This document shows positions 36,965 to 46,691 of a DNA stretch of 64,000 bases, one piece after another (positions within the stretch are counted from its first letter, which is position 1; each line of letters begins with the position of its first letter). Origin of the DNA: Bacilli bacterium (GTDB taxonomy: Bacteria > Bacillota_I > Bacilli_A > RFN20 > CAG-631); NCBI GenBank assembly GCA_900754115.1, contig CAAEBM010000023.1, forward strand, positions 1-64,000, given 5' to 3'. A program made the position numbers and the translations under genes. Below the pieces are notes generated by a model. The model was not told where the DNA came from, did not search any database, and saw only the letters and a list, made by a program, of their open reading frames with translations.

Positions 36965-39900
36965 TTAAAATAACGTCAATTGATCCATTTCATTTAACGT
37001 TTTTAATACTCCAATACTTTCTAAAAACTTAATATTTGTTGTATTTAATTTGGTTCTTTTTAATAAATCTTCTTTAGAAATAAAAGGTCTTTCTTTTCTT
37101 GCTTCTACAACAGATTTTGCCGCTTGCATTCCTAAGCCATCAATGGTTTTAAAAGGTGGAATAATCAAATTGTGCTCTTTATCTACGACAAAATCTTCAT
37201 CCATGGATACTTCTAAATCAATATTGCCAAAGAAAATATTGCGATGAAACATTTCTAAAGCTATTTCAAAAACAATTTCTAAAGCATCTTCTTTTGCAGT
37301 TACTTTTTCTTTTCTTGCGCGTTTTTCTTGAATTTCATTATATTTTTGTCTAACTGCTTTTTCCCCACCGATTAAAGTAGCGATATCATATGTATCACAA
37401 CGGGTTGTAAAATAGGTTGCATAATATTCTAAGGGCTTATAATATTTAAACCATGCCACTCGAATAGACATCATCGTATAAGCCACTGCATGTGCTTTAG
37501 GAAACATATATTTAATTTTTTTACAAGAGTCAATATACCAATTTGGAACTTGATGATCAATCATTTTCTTTTCTTGGTCTGTAGTGAGTGTTTTTGTCGC
37601 TTTTCTTACATTTTCCATGATTGAAAAAGCATCAAAGGGTTCTAATCCGTATTCTAACATCGTTACCATAATATCATCACGACAACCAATAACATTCATC
37701 AATTTACACGTCTTATTTCGTATTAAATCGCGAGCATTTCCAAACCAAACATCTGTTCCATGAGATAATCCACAAATTTGAATTAATTCTGAAAAATTTT
37801 TAGGAGAGGTTTCCTCAAGCATTCTTCTAGCTAAATTGGTTCCAAATTCAGGAAGTCCTGCAGCCCCCAACTCTTTAGAATTTGCGGCATTATTTCCGTT
37901 AAATTGTTGCAAAACATTTTTATCATTCATCGGAATGGTTTTAGGGTCAATTCCTGTTAAATTTTGCAACATACGCAAAGCTGTAGGATCGACATGTCCT
38001 AACATATCTAGTTTTAAAACATTATCGTGAATCGATTCAAAAGCAAAGTGAGTGGTCAACCAATCGGAAGAAACATCATCTGCAGGATATTGAATAGGGG
38101 TAAAATCATAAACTTCCATATCAGAAGGAATGACAATCAATCCCCCTGGATGTTGTCCTGTTGTCCGTTTCGTTCCTTCTATCATTTTAGCTAACCGAAC
38201 TGTCTCTGCATTGGTAACCGTTTTATTTTTCTTTTCAAAATATTTTTTTGTAAAACCAAAAGCTGTTTTAAAGGCAGCAGTAGAAATCGTTCCGGCTCTG
38301 AAAACATAATCTTTACCAAACAAATCACGAATATAGGAATGCGCTCTTTCTTGGTATTTTCCTGAAAAATTTAAATCAATATCGGGAACTTTATCTCCTT
38401 CAAATCCTAAAAACGTTTCAAAGGGAATATTATGGCCATCCCCTTTCATAATTTGATGGCATTTTGGGCAGGGAATATCAGGCAAATCATATCCATTTTT
38501 TACTTTGGTTTCATCAATTGAAAAATCACTATAACCACAATGTGCACAACGATAATGAGGGCGCAAAGGGTTAACTTCAGTAATTCCCGCACAAGTTGCA
38601 ACAAAGGAAGAACCGACAGAACCTCTTGAACCCACTAAAAACCCATCATCATTCGATTTTTTTACTGTCTTAGAGGCAATGACATAAATGACAGAATATC
38701 CGTTAGAAATAATAGAATGGAGTTCTTTTTCTAAACGATTTTGTACGATTTCTGGCAAAGGATCACCATACATTTTATGGGCATTTTCATAACAAATTTT
38801 TCTTAAGTCTTCATCAGAATTTTTTAAAGATGGTGGGTAAAGTTTATCATGAATTGGATAAACATATTCAATTTGATTGGCAATTTTTTGAGTATTGGTC
38901 ACGACATATTGATAAACTTCTTCTTTAGACAAATAAGGAAAGGCTTCTAACATTTGACTGGTTGTTTTTAATTCTTGAATTGGATATTGAAAGATTCTTT
39001 TTTGATAATCGTGTAAAGGATGAAATCCACCCCCATTTGCAGGGGTATCAATTAAAATTTCACGGGCGATTGCTTGATTTTTATGGACGTAATGCGCATC
39101 ACCAGTAGCCACTACTGGAATGTTTAAATCATTTGCCGCTTGGATGATTGCTTTTAAAATTTCAACGACACGATCCATCGATTCAATTTTTTCTGTGTCT
39201 ACAAGAATTTGATATTGATCTAAGGGTTGAATTTCAATATAATCATAAAATTTCATGACTTTTTTAAGTTCTTCTTCAGATTTTGTGCTAGCAATTTCAA
39301 AAATTTCACCACGAGCGCAACTACTGCCTACTAATAATCCCTCTTTGTGTTCTTCAATGACATTCCGAGGAACTAAAGAAGATTCTGTAAAATAAGTGGT
39401 ATTTGCAATACTAATTAATTTAAATAAGTTTTTTAATCCTTCTTTATTTTTGACTAAAAAATTAATGTGATAAGGTTTTGCTTTTCGAATGGCTTCTTTT
39501 GAAGATAAATTTTGCAAATCTGCATGAGTATCAGCTAACTTTTCATTTAATAGTTTTGAAAGCATGACATCAAAAACTTCTTTTAATACGAAGGCATCAT
39601 AATCTGCTCTATGAGCACTTTCTTCGTCATAGTCAATATTTTCTCTTCGAGCAATGGCTCCTAAAGAATGTTTACTAGATTCTTTATCTAATACCCTTGA
39701 AAGAGGCAAGGTATCAATGACTGGATTTGTTAATTTATGGCCAAAAGCTTGCTCTAAAAATCCAATATCAAACGTTGCATTATGGGCAATAATGATACAA
39801 TCTTCAAAGAAAGCTTTGATTCTTGGCAATTCTTCTTCAATTGTATTTTTATCTTTTAACATGGCATCATCAATATGAGTTAACTTTTTCGTCAATGGTT

Positions 39901-41290
39901 TTAAAGGAAAACCTGGATTAATTAACAAATCAATGGTTTCAATTTCTTGGTTATTTTTAAATTTAACTGCACCAAATTCAATAATTTTATCAAAACGACA
40001 GGATAAACCTGTGGTTTCAATATCAAAAGCAACATAAGTCGCATCTTTTAATAAAATAGAAGAGGGATTTTGAGCAATATTTAAGTTTTTAGGAACCATA
40101 TTGGTTTCTACACCATAAATAATTTTGATATCTTTCCCTTTTTTTTTCAATGCTGCTTGTGCTTTTTGAGCATTTGGAAAAGATTGTAAAGAATTATGAT
40201 CGGTAATGGCAATAGCAGAATGGTTAAAAGCGGCAGCTTGATAAATGAGATCTTCTACTTCTCCAATGCCATCCATTGCAGACATATTGGTATGAGCATG
40301 CAATTCCACTCTTTTTTCTAGTTCTAAATCTTCAGTTATTTCATCTTGATTAGCAATGGTTTGGATTTCAAAAACCGAAATGACATTATCTTTTTCATAT
40401 GCGTTATAAATTAATGTTCCTTTGATTTCTACCCATTGTTGATTTAAAGATTCAATAAAGGGGGCATCGTATTTTTGATTGACTTGTATATTTGCAATAT
40501 AAGAAGTTTTATAGTTTGTTACATATAATTTAAACCTTTTTTTGTTTAATCCATCTTCTACAATATCAAAAACCTTACACTCTACTTGTATATCCACAAT
40601 GTCACTATCAATTTTATCTAAGGGCACTTTTTCAAATATTTTATTTTTAAAACTATATCTTGGTGGATAATTGTAATTCGTATTTTTTGGCGCCATTGGC
40701 GTTTTATTTGAATTTTCTTTTGCAGGTTTTAAAGAAGGGTGTTCTTGTTTATATTGAGCATATTGAGTGAAAATATTTTGAATATCTTTTTCATAATTAA
40801 AATCCATATCATCTTTTTCTACAAAGACAAATTGAACTTCGATATCCATTCCAGCAGAATGATAATATTGATCAATATTTTCTTTTTTTTCATTTAAAAT
40901 GTTTTCTTTTAAAATTGAATCAAAGACAATATTGATTTTTTTATTTCTAACAACTAATTGTTGTTGTTTCATAAATTGTAACTGAGGATGATTGTTTTCT
41001 TCCACTTCAATGTATTGATTCAAATAATCTTGCAAAAGTTGTGGTGAAATTTGTTCTTCTTCCACCTCTAAAGAAAGATTTACGGGTGCTTGTAAAACTT
41101 TGTTGAGTTGTTGTTTTAATAATGAAAAAACTAAAGCAGGTAAATACTTTTTCAAATGTAAATGAATGAAATAAAAAGGAGAAGAAGGATCAGCCATATT
41201 TAATGTTACTTCTAAAATCTTACCTCCTTCAAAAGAAGAATGAGTTTGGCTTGGCATTGCTATTTTTTCGATTAATTCTTTTAAATCCAT
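36965..41290 (-). CDS. polC: DNA polymerase III PolC-type, Gram-positive replicative polymerase
   Basis: This 1441-residue enzyme is the leading-strand replicase of low-GC Gram-positives, close to the Bacillus length of 1437. After an N-terminal region (about 1-210) come an OB domain (about 220-315), the PHP domain (starts RVELHAHTNMSAMDG) interrupted by the proofreading exonuclease (FDIETTG, HNATFDIGFLE and HRADYDA), and the polymerase core with the zinc motif CAHCGYSDF/CPKCH and the catalytic aspartates in VPDIDLNFSG. It ends in helix-hairpin-helix sequence (KSVVEARKERPFISKEDL). AAAGGAGGG precedes the ATG. It lies in an uppS-cdsA-dxr-rseP-polC run like that of Bacillus, without proS. Confidence 0.98.
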   Translation of the reverse strand: MDLKELIEKIAMPSQTHSSFEGGKILEVTLNMADPSSPFYFIHLHLKKYLPALVFSLLKQQLNKVLQAPVNLSLEVEEEQISPQLLQDYLNQYIEVEENNHPQLQFMKQQQLVVRNKKINIVFDSILKENILNEKKENIDQYYHSAGMDIEVQFVFVEKDDMDFNYEKDIQNIFTQYAQYKQEHPSLKPAKENSNKTPMAPKNTNYNYPPRYSFKNKIFEKVPLDKIDSDIVDIQVECKVFDIVEDGLNKKRFKLYVTNYKTSYIANIQVNQKYDAPFIESLNQQWVEIKGTLIYNAYEKDNVISVFEIQTIANQDEITEDLELEKRVELHAHTNMSAMDGIGEVEDLIYQAAAFNHSAIAITDHNSLQSFPNAQKAQAALKKKGKDIKIIYGVETNMVPKNLNIAQNPSSILLKDATYVAFDIETTGLSCRFDKIIEFGAVKFKNNQEIETIDLLINPGFPLKPLTKKLTHIDDAMLKDKNTIEEELPRIKAFFEDCIIIAHNATFDIGFLEQAFGHKLTNPVIDTLPLSRVLDKESSKHSLGAIARRENIDYDEESAHRADYDAFVLKEVFDVMLSKLLNEKLADTHADLQNLSSKEAIRKAKPYHINFLVKNKEGLKNLFKLISIANTTYFTESSLVPRNVIEEHKEGLLVGSSCARGEIFEIASTKSEEELKKVMKFYDYIEIQPLDQYQILVDTEKIESMDRVVEILKAIIQAANDLNIPVVATGDAHYVHKNQAIAREILIDTPANGGGFHPLHDYQKRIFQYPIQELKTTSQMLEAFPYLSKEEVYQYVVTNTQKIANQIEYVYPIHDKLYPPSLKNSDEDLRKICYENAHKMYGDPLPEIVQNRLEKELHSIISNGYSVIYVIASKTVKKSNDDGFLVGSRGSVGSSFVATCAGITEVNPLRPHYRCAHCGYSDFSIDETKVKNGYDLPDIPCPKCHQIMKGDGHNIPFETFLGFEGDKVPDIDLNFSGKYQERAHSYIRDLFGKDYVFRAGTISTAAFKTAFGFTKKYFEKKNKTVTNAETVRLAKMIEGTKRTTGQHPGGLIVIPSDMEVYDFTPIQYPADDVSSDWLTTHFAFESIHDNVLKLDMLGHVDPTALRMLQNLTGIDPKTIPMNDKNVLQQFNGNNAANSKELGAAGLPEFGTNLARRMLEETSPKNFSELIQICGLSHGTDVWFGNARDLIRNKTCKLMNVIGCRDDIMVTMLEYGLEPFDAFSIMENVRKATKTLTTDQEKKMIDHQVPNWYIDSCKKIKYMFPKAHAVAYTMMSIRVAWFKYYKPLEYYATYFTTRCDTYDIATLIGGEKAVRQKYNEIQEKRARKEKVTAKEDALEIVFEIALEMFHRNIFFGNIDLEVSMDEDFVVDKEHNLIIPPFKTIDGLGMQAAKSVVEARKERPFISKEDLLKRTKLNTTNIKFLESIGVLKTLNEMDQLTLF

Positions 41291-41306
41291 AACTCTCTTC
41301 CCTCCT

Positions 41307-42476
41307 TTAAAACAATCCGATAATATCCTTAATATTAATTATAATCATTAAGCCAAAAAGTAACAAGAATCCAATCGTATGAATCCAACCTTCTACATTG
41401 GGATTTACTTTTTTTCTAGTAATTGCTTCAATTAATACAAAAACAATTCGCCCACCATCTAAAGCTGGAATAGGCATTAAGTTGAAAAATCCTAAACTAA
41501 AAGAAATCGCTCCGACGATGTAAATAATCGGGGTTACTCCCATAGAAGAGGCTTGATCTACAACTTCATAAATTCCTACTAAACCAGATAAATTGTCAAA
41601 CTTACCGACAAACAATTCTCCAAAAGCTTTGCATATTTGAACAAAATATTCTCCCATGAATACAAAAGTTTGTGGTATTGCTTCAAAAAAGTTATACTTT
41701 TTCATAAATACTTGAAAGCCTACTTTTTCAAAATTATAAACAGTTTGCCCTTTATCATTTGTGGATGGAACTACTTCACTGATGACTTCTGCTTCTTTTT
41801 CAGCCTTATCCTTTTTTGAAGAAGAATAAGTGATAATCATGTGGCGAGTCGTACCTTTTTTTGCTTCAACTTCATTTAAAATATTACTAATATCATTAAA
41901 ATTTTGAGGAGACTCTTGAATACGGCTACCATCAATTTCAATTCCCTCTTTTTCTAGATAAATTATCATTTCATGAATATATATCTTGGATGGAATATCT
42001 TCATTTTGTAAAGCTATTGCTCCATTATCGACAATTTGAATCATCGGTTCATCAGTAACAGCGACTCCATATCCCATTAAAAAGATAAAAAAACAAAGAT
42101 AAGCTAAAATCATGTTGAAAAGACCACCTGCTGCAAGAATCAAAATCCGTGGTCCTTTTTTAGCATTACTAAATATCCGTTCTTTGGGGATTGGCTGATT
42201 GTTGTTATCTAATAATTCTTGTCCCTCTTCAACAGCCTCTTCTCCAGCCATTTTAACAAATCCACCTAAAGGAAACATCCGAATACAAAAATGTGTTTCT
42301 CCTTTTTTATTGGTATATATGGCTTTCCCAAAACCAATGGAATATTCATAACAATACACATTGAATTTTTTAGCAAACAATAAATGTCCTAATTCATGAA
42401 TAGAGATTGTAACACATAAAATGACTAAAAAAATCAAAAGATTGACAATACTCATCCATTTAAAAGCAAAAATCAT
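41307..42476 (-). CDS. rseP: RseP/RasP-like site-2 zinc metalloprotease
   Basis: This 389-residue intramembrane protease cleaves membrane-embedded anti-sigma factors and leftover signal peptides. The zinc site HELGH is in the first helix (ISIHELGHLLFAKKF), the third ligand in PIPALDGG, and a PDZ-like region lies between. About four membrane helices are visible. The ATG at 42476 overlaps the dxr stop by 4 bp (ATGA) and has AAGGAGG 11 nt upstream; a start at 42512 would overlap dxr by 40 bp and is less likely. Confidence 0.95.
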   Translation of the reverse strand: MIFAFKWMSIVNLLIFLVILCVTISIHELGHLLFAKKFNVYCYEYSIGFGKAIYTNKKGETHFCIRMFPLGGFVKMAGEEAVEEGQELLDNNNQPIPKERIFSNAKKGPRILILAAGGLFNMILAYLCFFIFLMGYGVAVTDEPMIQIVDNGAIALQNEDIPSKIYIHEMIIYLEKEGIEIDGSRIQESPQNFNDISNILNEVEAKKGTTRHMIITYSSSKKDKAEKEAEVISEVVPSTNDKGQTVYNFEKVGFQVFMKKYNFFEAIPQTFVFMGEYFVQICKAFGELFVGKFDNLSGLVGIYEVVDQASSMGVTPIIYIVGAISFSLGFFNLMPIPALDGGRIVFVLIEAITRKKVNPNVEGWIHTIGFLLLFGLMIIINIKDIIGLF

Positions 42477-43609
42477 TGATAAGCTAACCTCCTTGTATAT
42501 TCCCTTGCCCATTTATCTGCTGAAAGAATTTTATCTAAAGTTAAATCTTTTTCATTTTGATGGGCACTTAAAGTCTTTTTTACTAAACGAACAATGGAAC
42601 CAAAAGATATTTTTCCATTTAAATACAAATGAACTGCCTCTTCATTTGCAGCATTCATAACCGTTGCATAAGTTCCTTTTTCTTTTAATGCTTGGTAAGC
42701 CAACGAAATGGCTTCAAATCGAACCAGATTAACAGGATAAAAATTCAAATTTTGTAATTGCGCCAAATCTAAAAAGGAAGAGATAGACGACAAACGATAA
42801 GGATAATTTAAAGCATAGGCAATAGGCAGTTTCATATCTGGCGTTCCTAATTGAGCTTTAATTCCACCATCTACATATTCTATCATTGAATGAACAATAC
42901 TTTGAGGATGAATTAAAACTTCAATTTGATTTTCTTTCACCCCAAATAGCCAATATGCTTCAATCACTTCAAAGGCTTTATTAAACATCGTTGCACTATC
43001 AATCGTAATTTTATTCCCCATTTTCCAATTTGGATGATTTAGTGCTTCTTGTATAGAAACGTTTTCAATTTCTTCTAAACTTTTACGATAAAAAGGTCCT
43101 CCACTTGCTGTCAAAATAATTTTATGTATTTCATTTTTTTCCATACATTGAAAAATTGCAGAATGTTCACTATCCACAGGATAAATTGAAACCTGATTTT
43201 CTTTTGCTAATTTCATTACTAATTCTCCACCAGCAACTAAAGACTCTTTATTTGCCAAGGCAATATCTTTATGACTCAAAATGGCTTGAATGGTTGGAAC
43301 CAAACCCACAAAGCCAACTAAAGCATTCACAACTAAGTCACATTCCATTGTGGCTATTTCAATTAATCCTTTTTCTCCTTCAACAAACTTTATGTGAGGA
43401 TATTTCAAAATATACGAATGAATTGCCTTTAAATCTTTTACCGCTACCACTTGAATTTGTTTAAATTCTTCTAAAAGTATGGGAATACAATCTTTTTGCG
43501 TATAGACACTGATTCCAACTAAAGAAAACATATCAGAATGTCGACGAATAACCTCTATGCATGATTGTCCAATGGAACCACTTGTTCCTAAAATTGCAAT
43601 CTTTTTCAT
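42473..43609 (-). CDS. dxr: 1-deoxy-D-xylulose 5-phosphate reductoisomerase
   Basis: This 378-residue enzyme makes 2-C-methyl-D-erythritol 4-phosphate in the MEP pathway of isoprenoid synthesis. The NADPH-binding loop LGTSGSIGQS, the metal/substrate motifs LANKESLVAGG and PVDSEHSAIFQ, and LTASGGPF are all present. It lies between cdsA and rseP; undecaprenyl diphosphate from this pathway is extended by the neighbouring uppS. The gene ends in TGA. Confidence 0.97.
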   Translation of the reverse strand: MKKIAILGTSGSIGQSCIEVIRRHSDMFSLVGISVYTQKDCIPILLEEFKQIQVVAVKDLKAIHSYILKYPHIKFVEGEKGLIEIATMECDLVVNALVGFVGLVPTIQAILSHKDIALANKESLVAGGELVMKLAKENQVSIYPVDSEHSAIFQCMEKNEIHKIILTASGGPFYRKSLEEIENVSIQEALNHPNWKMGNKITIDSATMFNKAFEVIEAYWLFGVKENQIEVLIHPQSIVHSMIEYVDGGIKAQLGTPDMKLPIAYALNYPYRLSSISSFLDLAQLQNLNFYPVNLVRFEAISLAYQALKEKGTYATVMNAANEEAVHLYLNGKISFGSIVRLVKKTLSAHQNEKDLTLDKILSADKWAREYTRRLAYQ

Positions 43610-43613
43610 TTTC

Positions 43614-44573
43614 TTACCCTACAAAAAATCCAAATGTTTGAATCAAAACAAATAAAAATGTTCCTAAAATCATGCTATTTAAAACTAAAGAATCAATACG
43701 ATCTAATACACCACCATGTCCTGGTAATAATTGACTAAAGTCCTTGATATTATAATTTCTTTTCACATTGCTAAATATTAAATCCCCAATTTGTGCCGTG
43801 ATTGTCAATAAAAAAGTTAAAAGAATAACAATGTACCAAGGTAAGGTCAATTCTTTTGGTGAAACAACAAACACATAAAATAACGTTCCTAAAAGAGTGC
43901 CACAAAACGAACCACAAATTGCTCCCTCCACCGTCTTTTTGGGAGAAATCCGAGGCGCTAAATAATGGATGGTTTTCCCCGTTTTCCGATATAGCATTCC
44001 TCCAATATAAGCACCTGTGTCCGTCATCATTGTGACAATTAAAAGATAAAGACAAAGGAAAATGCCATTTAAAGGTTCATATTGATACGCTTGATAGTGG
44101 ACTTTTAATCCCATTTCTAAATTTAAAGGTAAACTGCGAATGTATAAAAAAGATTGTAAACCAAGAGATAAAAAAATAATCATTGTAAAAACATAAAAGG
44201 CATCTGTAATTTTAAATTTTTTATTAAAGACACTACAACCTAATAATAAAGATAAAAATAGAATTAAGATTTCAACTGAAAATCCTATTTTTTCCATAAT
44301 CCCTTCTTTAAAATTAAAGAATAAAGAAACTTTTCCTTCTATTGCACTATAGTTTAGAAACACTAAACTTAAAATGCCAATAAAAACTAAAATGTATATC
44401 AAAAAAGGATATTTTTCTTTGTTTTCTTTCCCTCTTTGATGCGCTGTTAATAACTCATAACCACCCATGCACCCAATAATAGCCACAGCTACAGCTAAAT
44501 AATAACTGCCTAAAACTAATAATGGAATACATATTGCAAGCAAAATAATTGCTGTAATCGTTCGTTGTTTCAT
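43614..44573 (-). CDS. cdsA: Phosphatidate cytidylyltransferase (CDP-diacylglycerol synthase)
   Basis: This 319-residue integral membrane enzyme makes CDP-diacylglycerol for phospholipid synthesis. It has about eight membrane helices. The family signature at the C-terminus is clear, running from SNVKRNYNIKDFSQLLPGHGG to LDRIDSL, and the metal-binding DTGAYIGG motif precedes it. It overlaps the uppS stop by 4 bp. Length is slightly above the usual 260-280 because of a longer second hydrophilic loop. Confidence 0.96.
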   Translation of the reverse strand: MKQRTITAIILLAICIPLLVLGSYYLAVAVAIIGCMGGYELLTAHQRGKENKEKYPFLIYILVFIGILSLVFLNYSAIEGKVSLFFNFKEGIMEKIGFSVEILILFLSLLLGCSVFNKKFKITDAFYVFTMIIFLSLGLQSFLYIRSLPLNLEMGLKVHYQAYQYEPLNGIFLCLYLLIVTMMTDTGAYIGGMLYRKTGKTIHYLAPRISPKKTVEGAICGSFCGTLLGTLFYVFVVSPKELTLPWYIVILLTFLLTITAQIGDLIFSNVKRNYNIKDFSQLLPGHGGVLDRIDSLVLNSMILGTFLFVLIQTFGFFVG

Positions 44574-45283
44574 GAAGTAATTCCTCCAAACCTTCGATTC
44601 CTTTTAGCATAAATTTGAAGTGCTTTTTCTAATTTTTTAGAGGTAAAAGCAGGCCATAAAGTTTTTACAAAAACAAGTTCGGCATAAGCTAATTGCCATA
44701 ACATAAAATTAGAAATTCTTTGTTCGTTGCTTGTCCGAATAAGTAAATCAATTGGAGGTAAATTTTGATATAAATATTCATTAAATTTACTTTCTGTCAT
44801 TTCGTGCAACTGTAGTCGATTATTTTTATAATCTATCGCCATATTTTGACAAGCCATCAAAATTTCATTTTTTCCTCCATAATTAAGAGCAATATTAAAA
44901 ATCTTTTGATCAAATTGTTTTGTTTTTTCTAATGCTTCTTTTAAAACTTGCACCGTTTCTTTAGGTAACTTTTGATAATCACCACTTATTACAATTTTTA
45001 TTTTATGTTCAATAAAATAAGAAATATGTTCATCAAAAAATACTTTTGGTAAAGAAAATAAATACTCAATTTCTTCTTTCGGACGTTTCCAGTTTTCGGT
45101 TGAAAAAGCAAAGACAGATACCACTTGGATGCCTTTTAAAAAAGCATATTGGATGTTTTCAATCAGGCGTTTTGCCCCTTCTTTATGTCCAATACTTCTA
45201 ATTAAACCCTTTTTCTTTGCCCATCTGCCATTACCATCTAATATTAAAGCCAAATGAGTTGGAATTTGATTTTGTTGTTGCAT
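44570..45283 (-). CDS. uppS: Isoprenyl (undecaprenyl) diphosphate synthase
   Basis: This 237-residue cis-prenyltransferase builds the lipid carrier for cell-wall synthesis. LILDGNGRWAKKKGL carries the catalytic aspartate, GHKEGAKR and FAFSTENWKRP follow, and LLIRTSNEQRISNFMLWQ is the C-terminal signature. The ATG at 45283 is chosen; AAAGGAGG lies just before it, and the extension to 45304 would start at a TTG inside the terminator tail. The gene begins about 20 nt after a terminator-like hairpin. Confidence 0.96.
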   Translation of the reverse strand: MQQQNQIPTHLALILDGNGRWAKKKGLIRSIGHKEGAKRLIENIQYAFLKGIQVVSVFAFSTENWKRPKEEIEYLFSLPKVFFDEHISYFIEHKIKIVISGDYQKLPKETVQVLKEALEKTKQFDQKIFNIALNYGGKNEILMACQNMAIDYKNNRLQLHEMTESKFNEYLYQNLPPIDLLIRTSNEQRISNFMLWQLAYAELVFVKTLWPAFTSKKLEKALQIYAKRNRRFGGITS

Positions 45284-45301
45284 AGGGCCTCCTTTAATAG
45301 A

Positions 45302-45356
45302 CAAAAACCCACTTATAGTGGGTTACCTTATGGTAACTAGAATTAGTTTACCATAA
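45302..45356 (-). promoter_or_regulatory. Attenuator-like set of overlapping hairpins between frr and uppS
   Basis: On the minus strand three alternative hairpins overlap. First, TTATGGTAA/TTACCATAA (45356-45348 with 45336-45328). Second, GTTACC/GGTAAC (45337-45332 with 45327-45322). Third, a terminator with 8-bp stem (45324-45317 with 45313-45306) and T tail. The second shares bases with both others, so pairing one way should free or block the terminator. Only about 20 nt remain to the uppS start, leaving no room for a promoter. The terminator itself is convincing; the switch is inferred. Confidence 0.6.
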
Positions 45357-45368
45357 TTTAAACAATTA

Positions 45369-45920
45369 TTAAACAGTTAAAAGTTCTTTTTCTTTTTCTT
45401 TTGCAAGTTCGTCAATCTTTTTCACGTACTCATCTGTCAATTTTTGAATTTCTTCATTGTAATGATGTAGCATATCTTCTGGAACTTCTTTTTCTAACTT
45501 TTTCAAAGACGAATTGGCATCACGACGAATGTTGCGGATAGCTACTTTTGCTTCTTCTGCTAAAGCATATACGTTTTTAACATATTGCTTTCTTCTTTCT
45601 TCCGTTAATGCTGGAACATTGACACGAATTAATGTTCCATCATTTAAAGGAGTAAGATTTAAATCAGCATTAATAATAGCTGTTTCAATCTTTTTCAATT
45701 CGTTTTTGTCATAAGGTCTAATTGTAATTTGTCTAGCATCTACTACTGTAACTTGCGCAACTTGATAAATTGGTGTTGGCGTTCCGTAATAGTCAATTTC
45801 AACTTGATTGACTAAAGATGCATTTGCACGACCTGTACGAACAGTAGACAATTCTTCTTTGAATGCAGCAATGGATTTCTCCATTCTTTCTTTTGCTTCA
45901 TTTTTCACTTCTTGTGACAT
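45369..45920 (-). CDS. frr: Ribosome recycling factor
   Basis: This 183-residue tRNA-mimic works with EF-G to split ribosomes after termination. The signature RTGRANASLV and the C-terminal LTEERRKQYVKNVYALAEEAKVAIRNIRRD match the family closely. It lies 14 bp after pyrH, the order seen in many bacteria (rpsB-tsf-pyrH-frr). Confidence 0.98.
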   Translation of the reverse strand: MSQEVKNEAKERMEKSIAAFKEELSTVRTGRANASLVNQVEIDYYGTPTPIYQVAQVTVVDARQITIRPYDKNELKKIETAIINADLNLTPLNDGTLIRVNVPALTEERRKQYVKNVYALAEEAKVAIRNIRRDANSSLKKLEKEVPEDMLHHYNEEIQKLTDEYVKKIDELAKEKEKELLTV

Positions 45921-45934
45921 CTGTTTTTTCCTCC

Positions 45935-46645
45935 TTATTGAATTAAAGTGCCGATACTTGTATCGCCTCTTACTGCTTTTATTATATTCCCATTTTCGTT
46001 CATATTAAAGACAAATAATTTCATTTTATTGTCCATACATAAAGAAATAGCAGTTAAATCCATAACTTGTAATTTTTTCGACATAATTTCCATATAAGAA
46101 ATTTGGTCATATTTTTGAGCGGTTTTATCTTTTTTAGGATCGGCCGAATAGACACCATCCACTCCATTTTTTGCCATCAAAATCGCATCTACTTCTAATT
46201 CTATTGCTCGCAAAGCAGCTGTCGTATCGGTTGAAAAATAAGGGTTTCCTGTTCCACCCCCTAAAATTAAAACACGATTTTTAGCAAGATGAGATAAGGC
46301 TTTTCGACGAATGTAAGGTTCTGCCACTTGGCTAATGGTCAAAGAAGTTTGTACTCTTGTTTCTACTCCAATAGATTCTAAAGCATTTTGAATGGCTAAA
46401 GCATTTAAAATGGTTGCAAGCATTCCCATATAATCAGCTGCAGAGCGTTCCATTCCCATTTGTTCGCCCATTTTACCACGCCATATGTTTCCAGCTCCAA
46501 CAACAATCGCTAATTGGACGTTTTCATCGTAAATTTCTTTGATTTCTTTTGCTAAAGCATTCAGTTTTTTTATGTCTATTGGACCATTTCCTTTCGTATC
46601 ACTTAATGCTTCTCCACTCAGTTTTAATAACACTCTTTTAAACAT
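45935..46645 (-). CDS. pyrH: UMP kinase
   Basis: This 236-residue hexameric kinase phosphorylates UMP to UDP for RNA, DNA and UDP-sugar synthesis. The amino-acid-kinase fold shows KLSGEALSD near the N-terminus, VGAGNIWRG, the [15 protein letters not shown] segment and [27 protein letters not shown] precedes the ATG. A terminator lies directly upstream, so expression relies on read-through from rpsB-tsf or on a promoter inside tsf. Confidence 0.97.
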   Translation of the reverse strand: MFKRVLLKLSGEALSDTKGNGPIDIKKLNALAKEIKEIYDENVQLAIVVGAGNIWRGKMGEQMGMERSAADYMGMLATILNALAIQNALESIGVETRVQTSLTISQVAEPYIRRKALSHLAKNRVLILGGGTGNPYFSTDTTAALRAIELEVDAILMAKNGVDGVYSADPKKDKTAQKYDQISYMEIMSKKLQVMDLTAISLCMDNKMKLFVFNMNENGNIIKAVRGDTSIGTLIQ

Positions 46646-46663
46646 TTTTTGACCTCCTTTTTT

Positions 46664-46691
46664 GTAAAAAAAAGAACACTAAAAGTGTTCT
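46664..46691 (-). terminator. Terminator between tsf and pyrH
   Basis: An 8-bp perfect stem (46691-46684 with 46680-46673) has a 3-nt loop and a run of seven or more T. It starts at the tsf stop codon and ends less than 20 nt before pyrH, so it is probably a partial, internal terminator. Confidence 0.88.

Noticed and set aside
43156..43464. 102-codon plus-strand frame within dxr
   Set aside because: It is antisense to a highly conserved gene and has a composition typical of reverse frames; no family match recognised.
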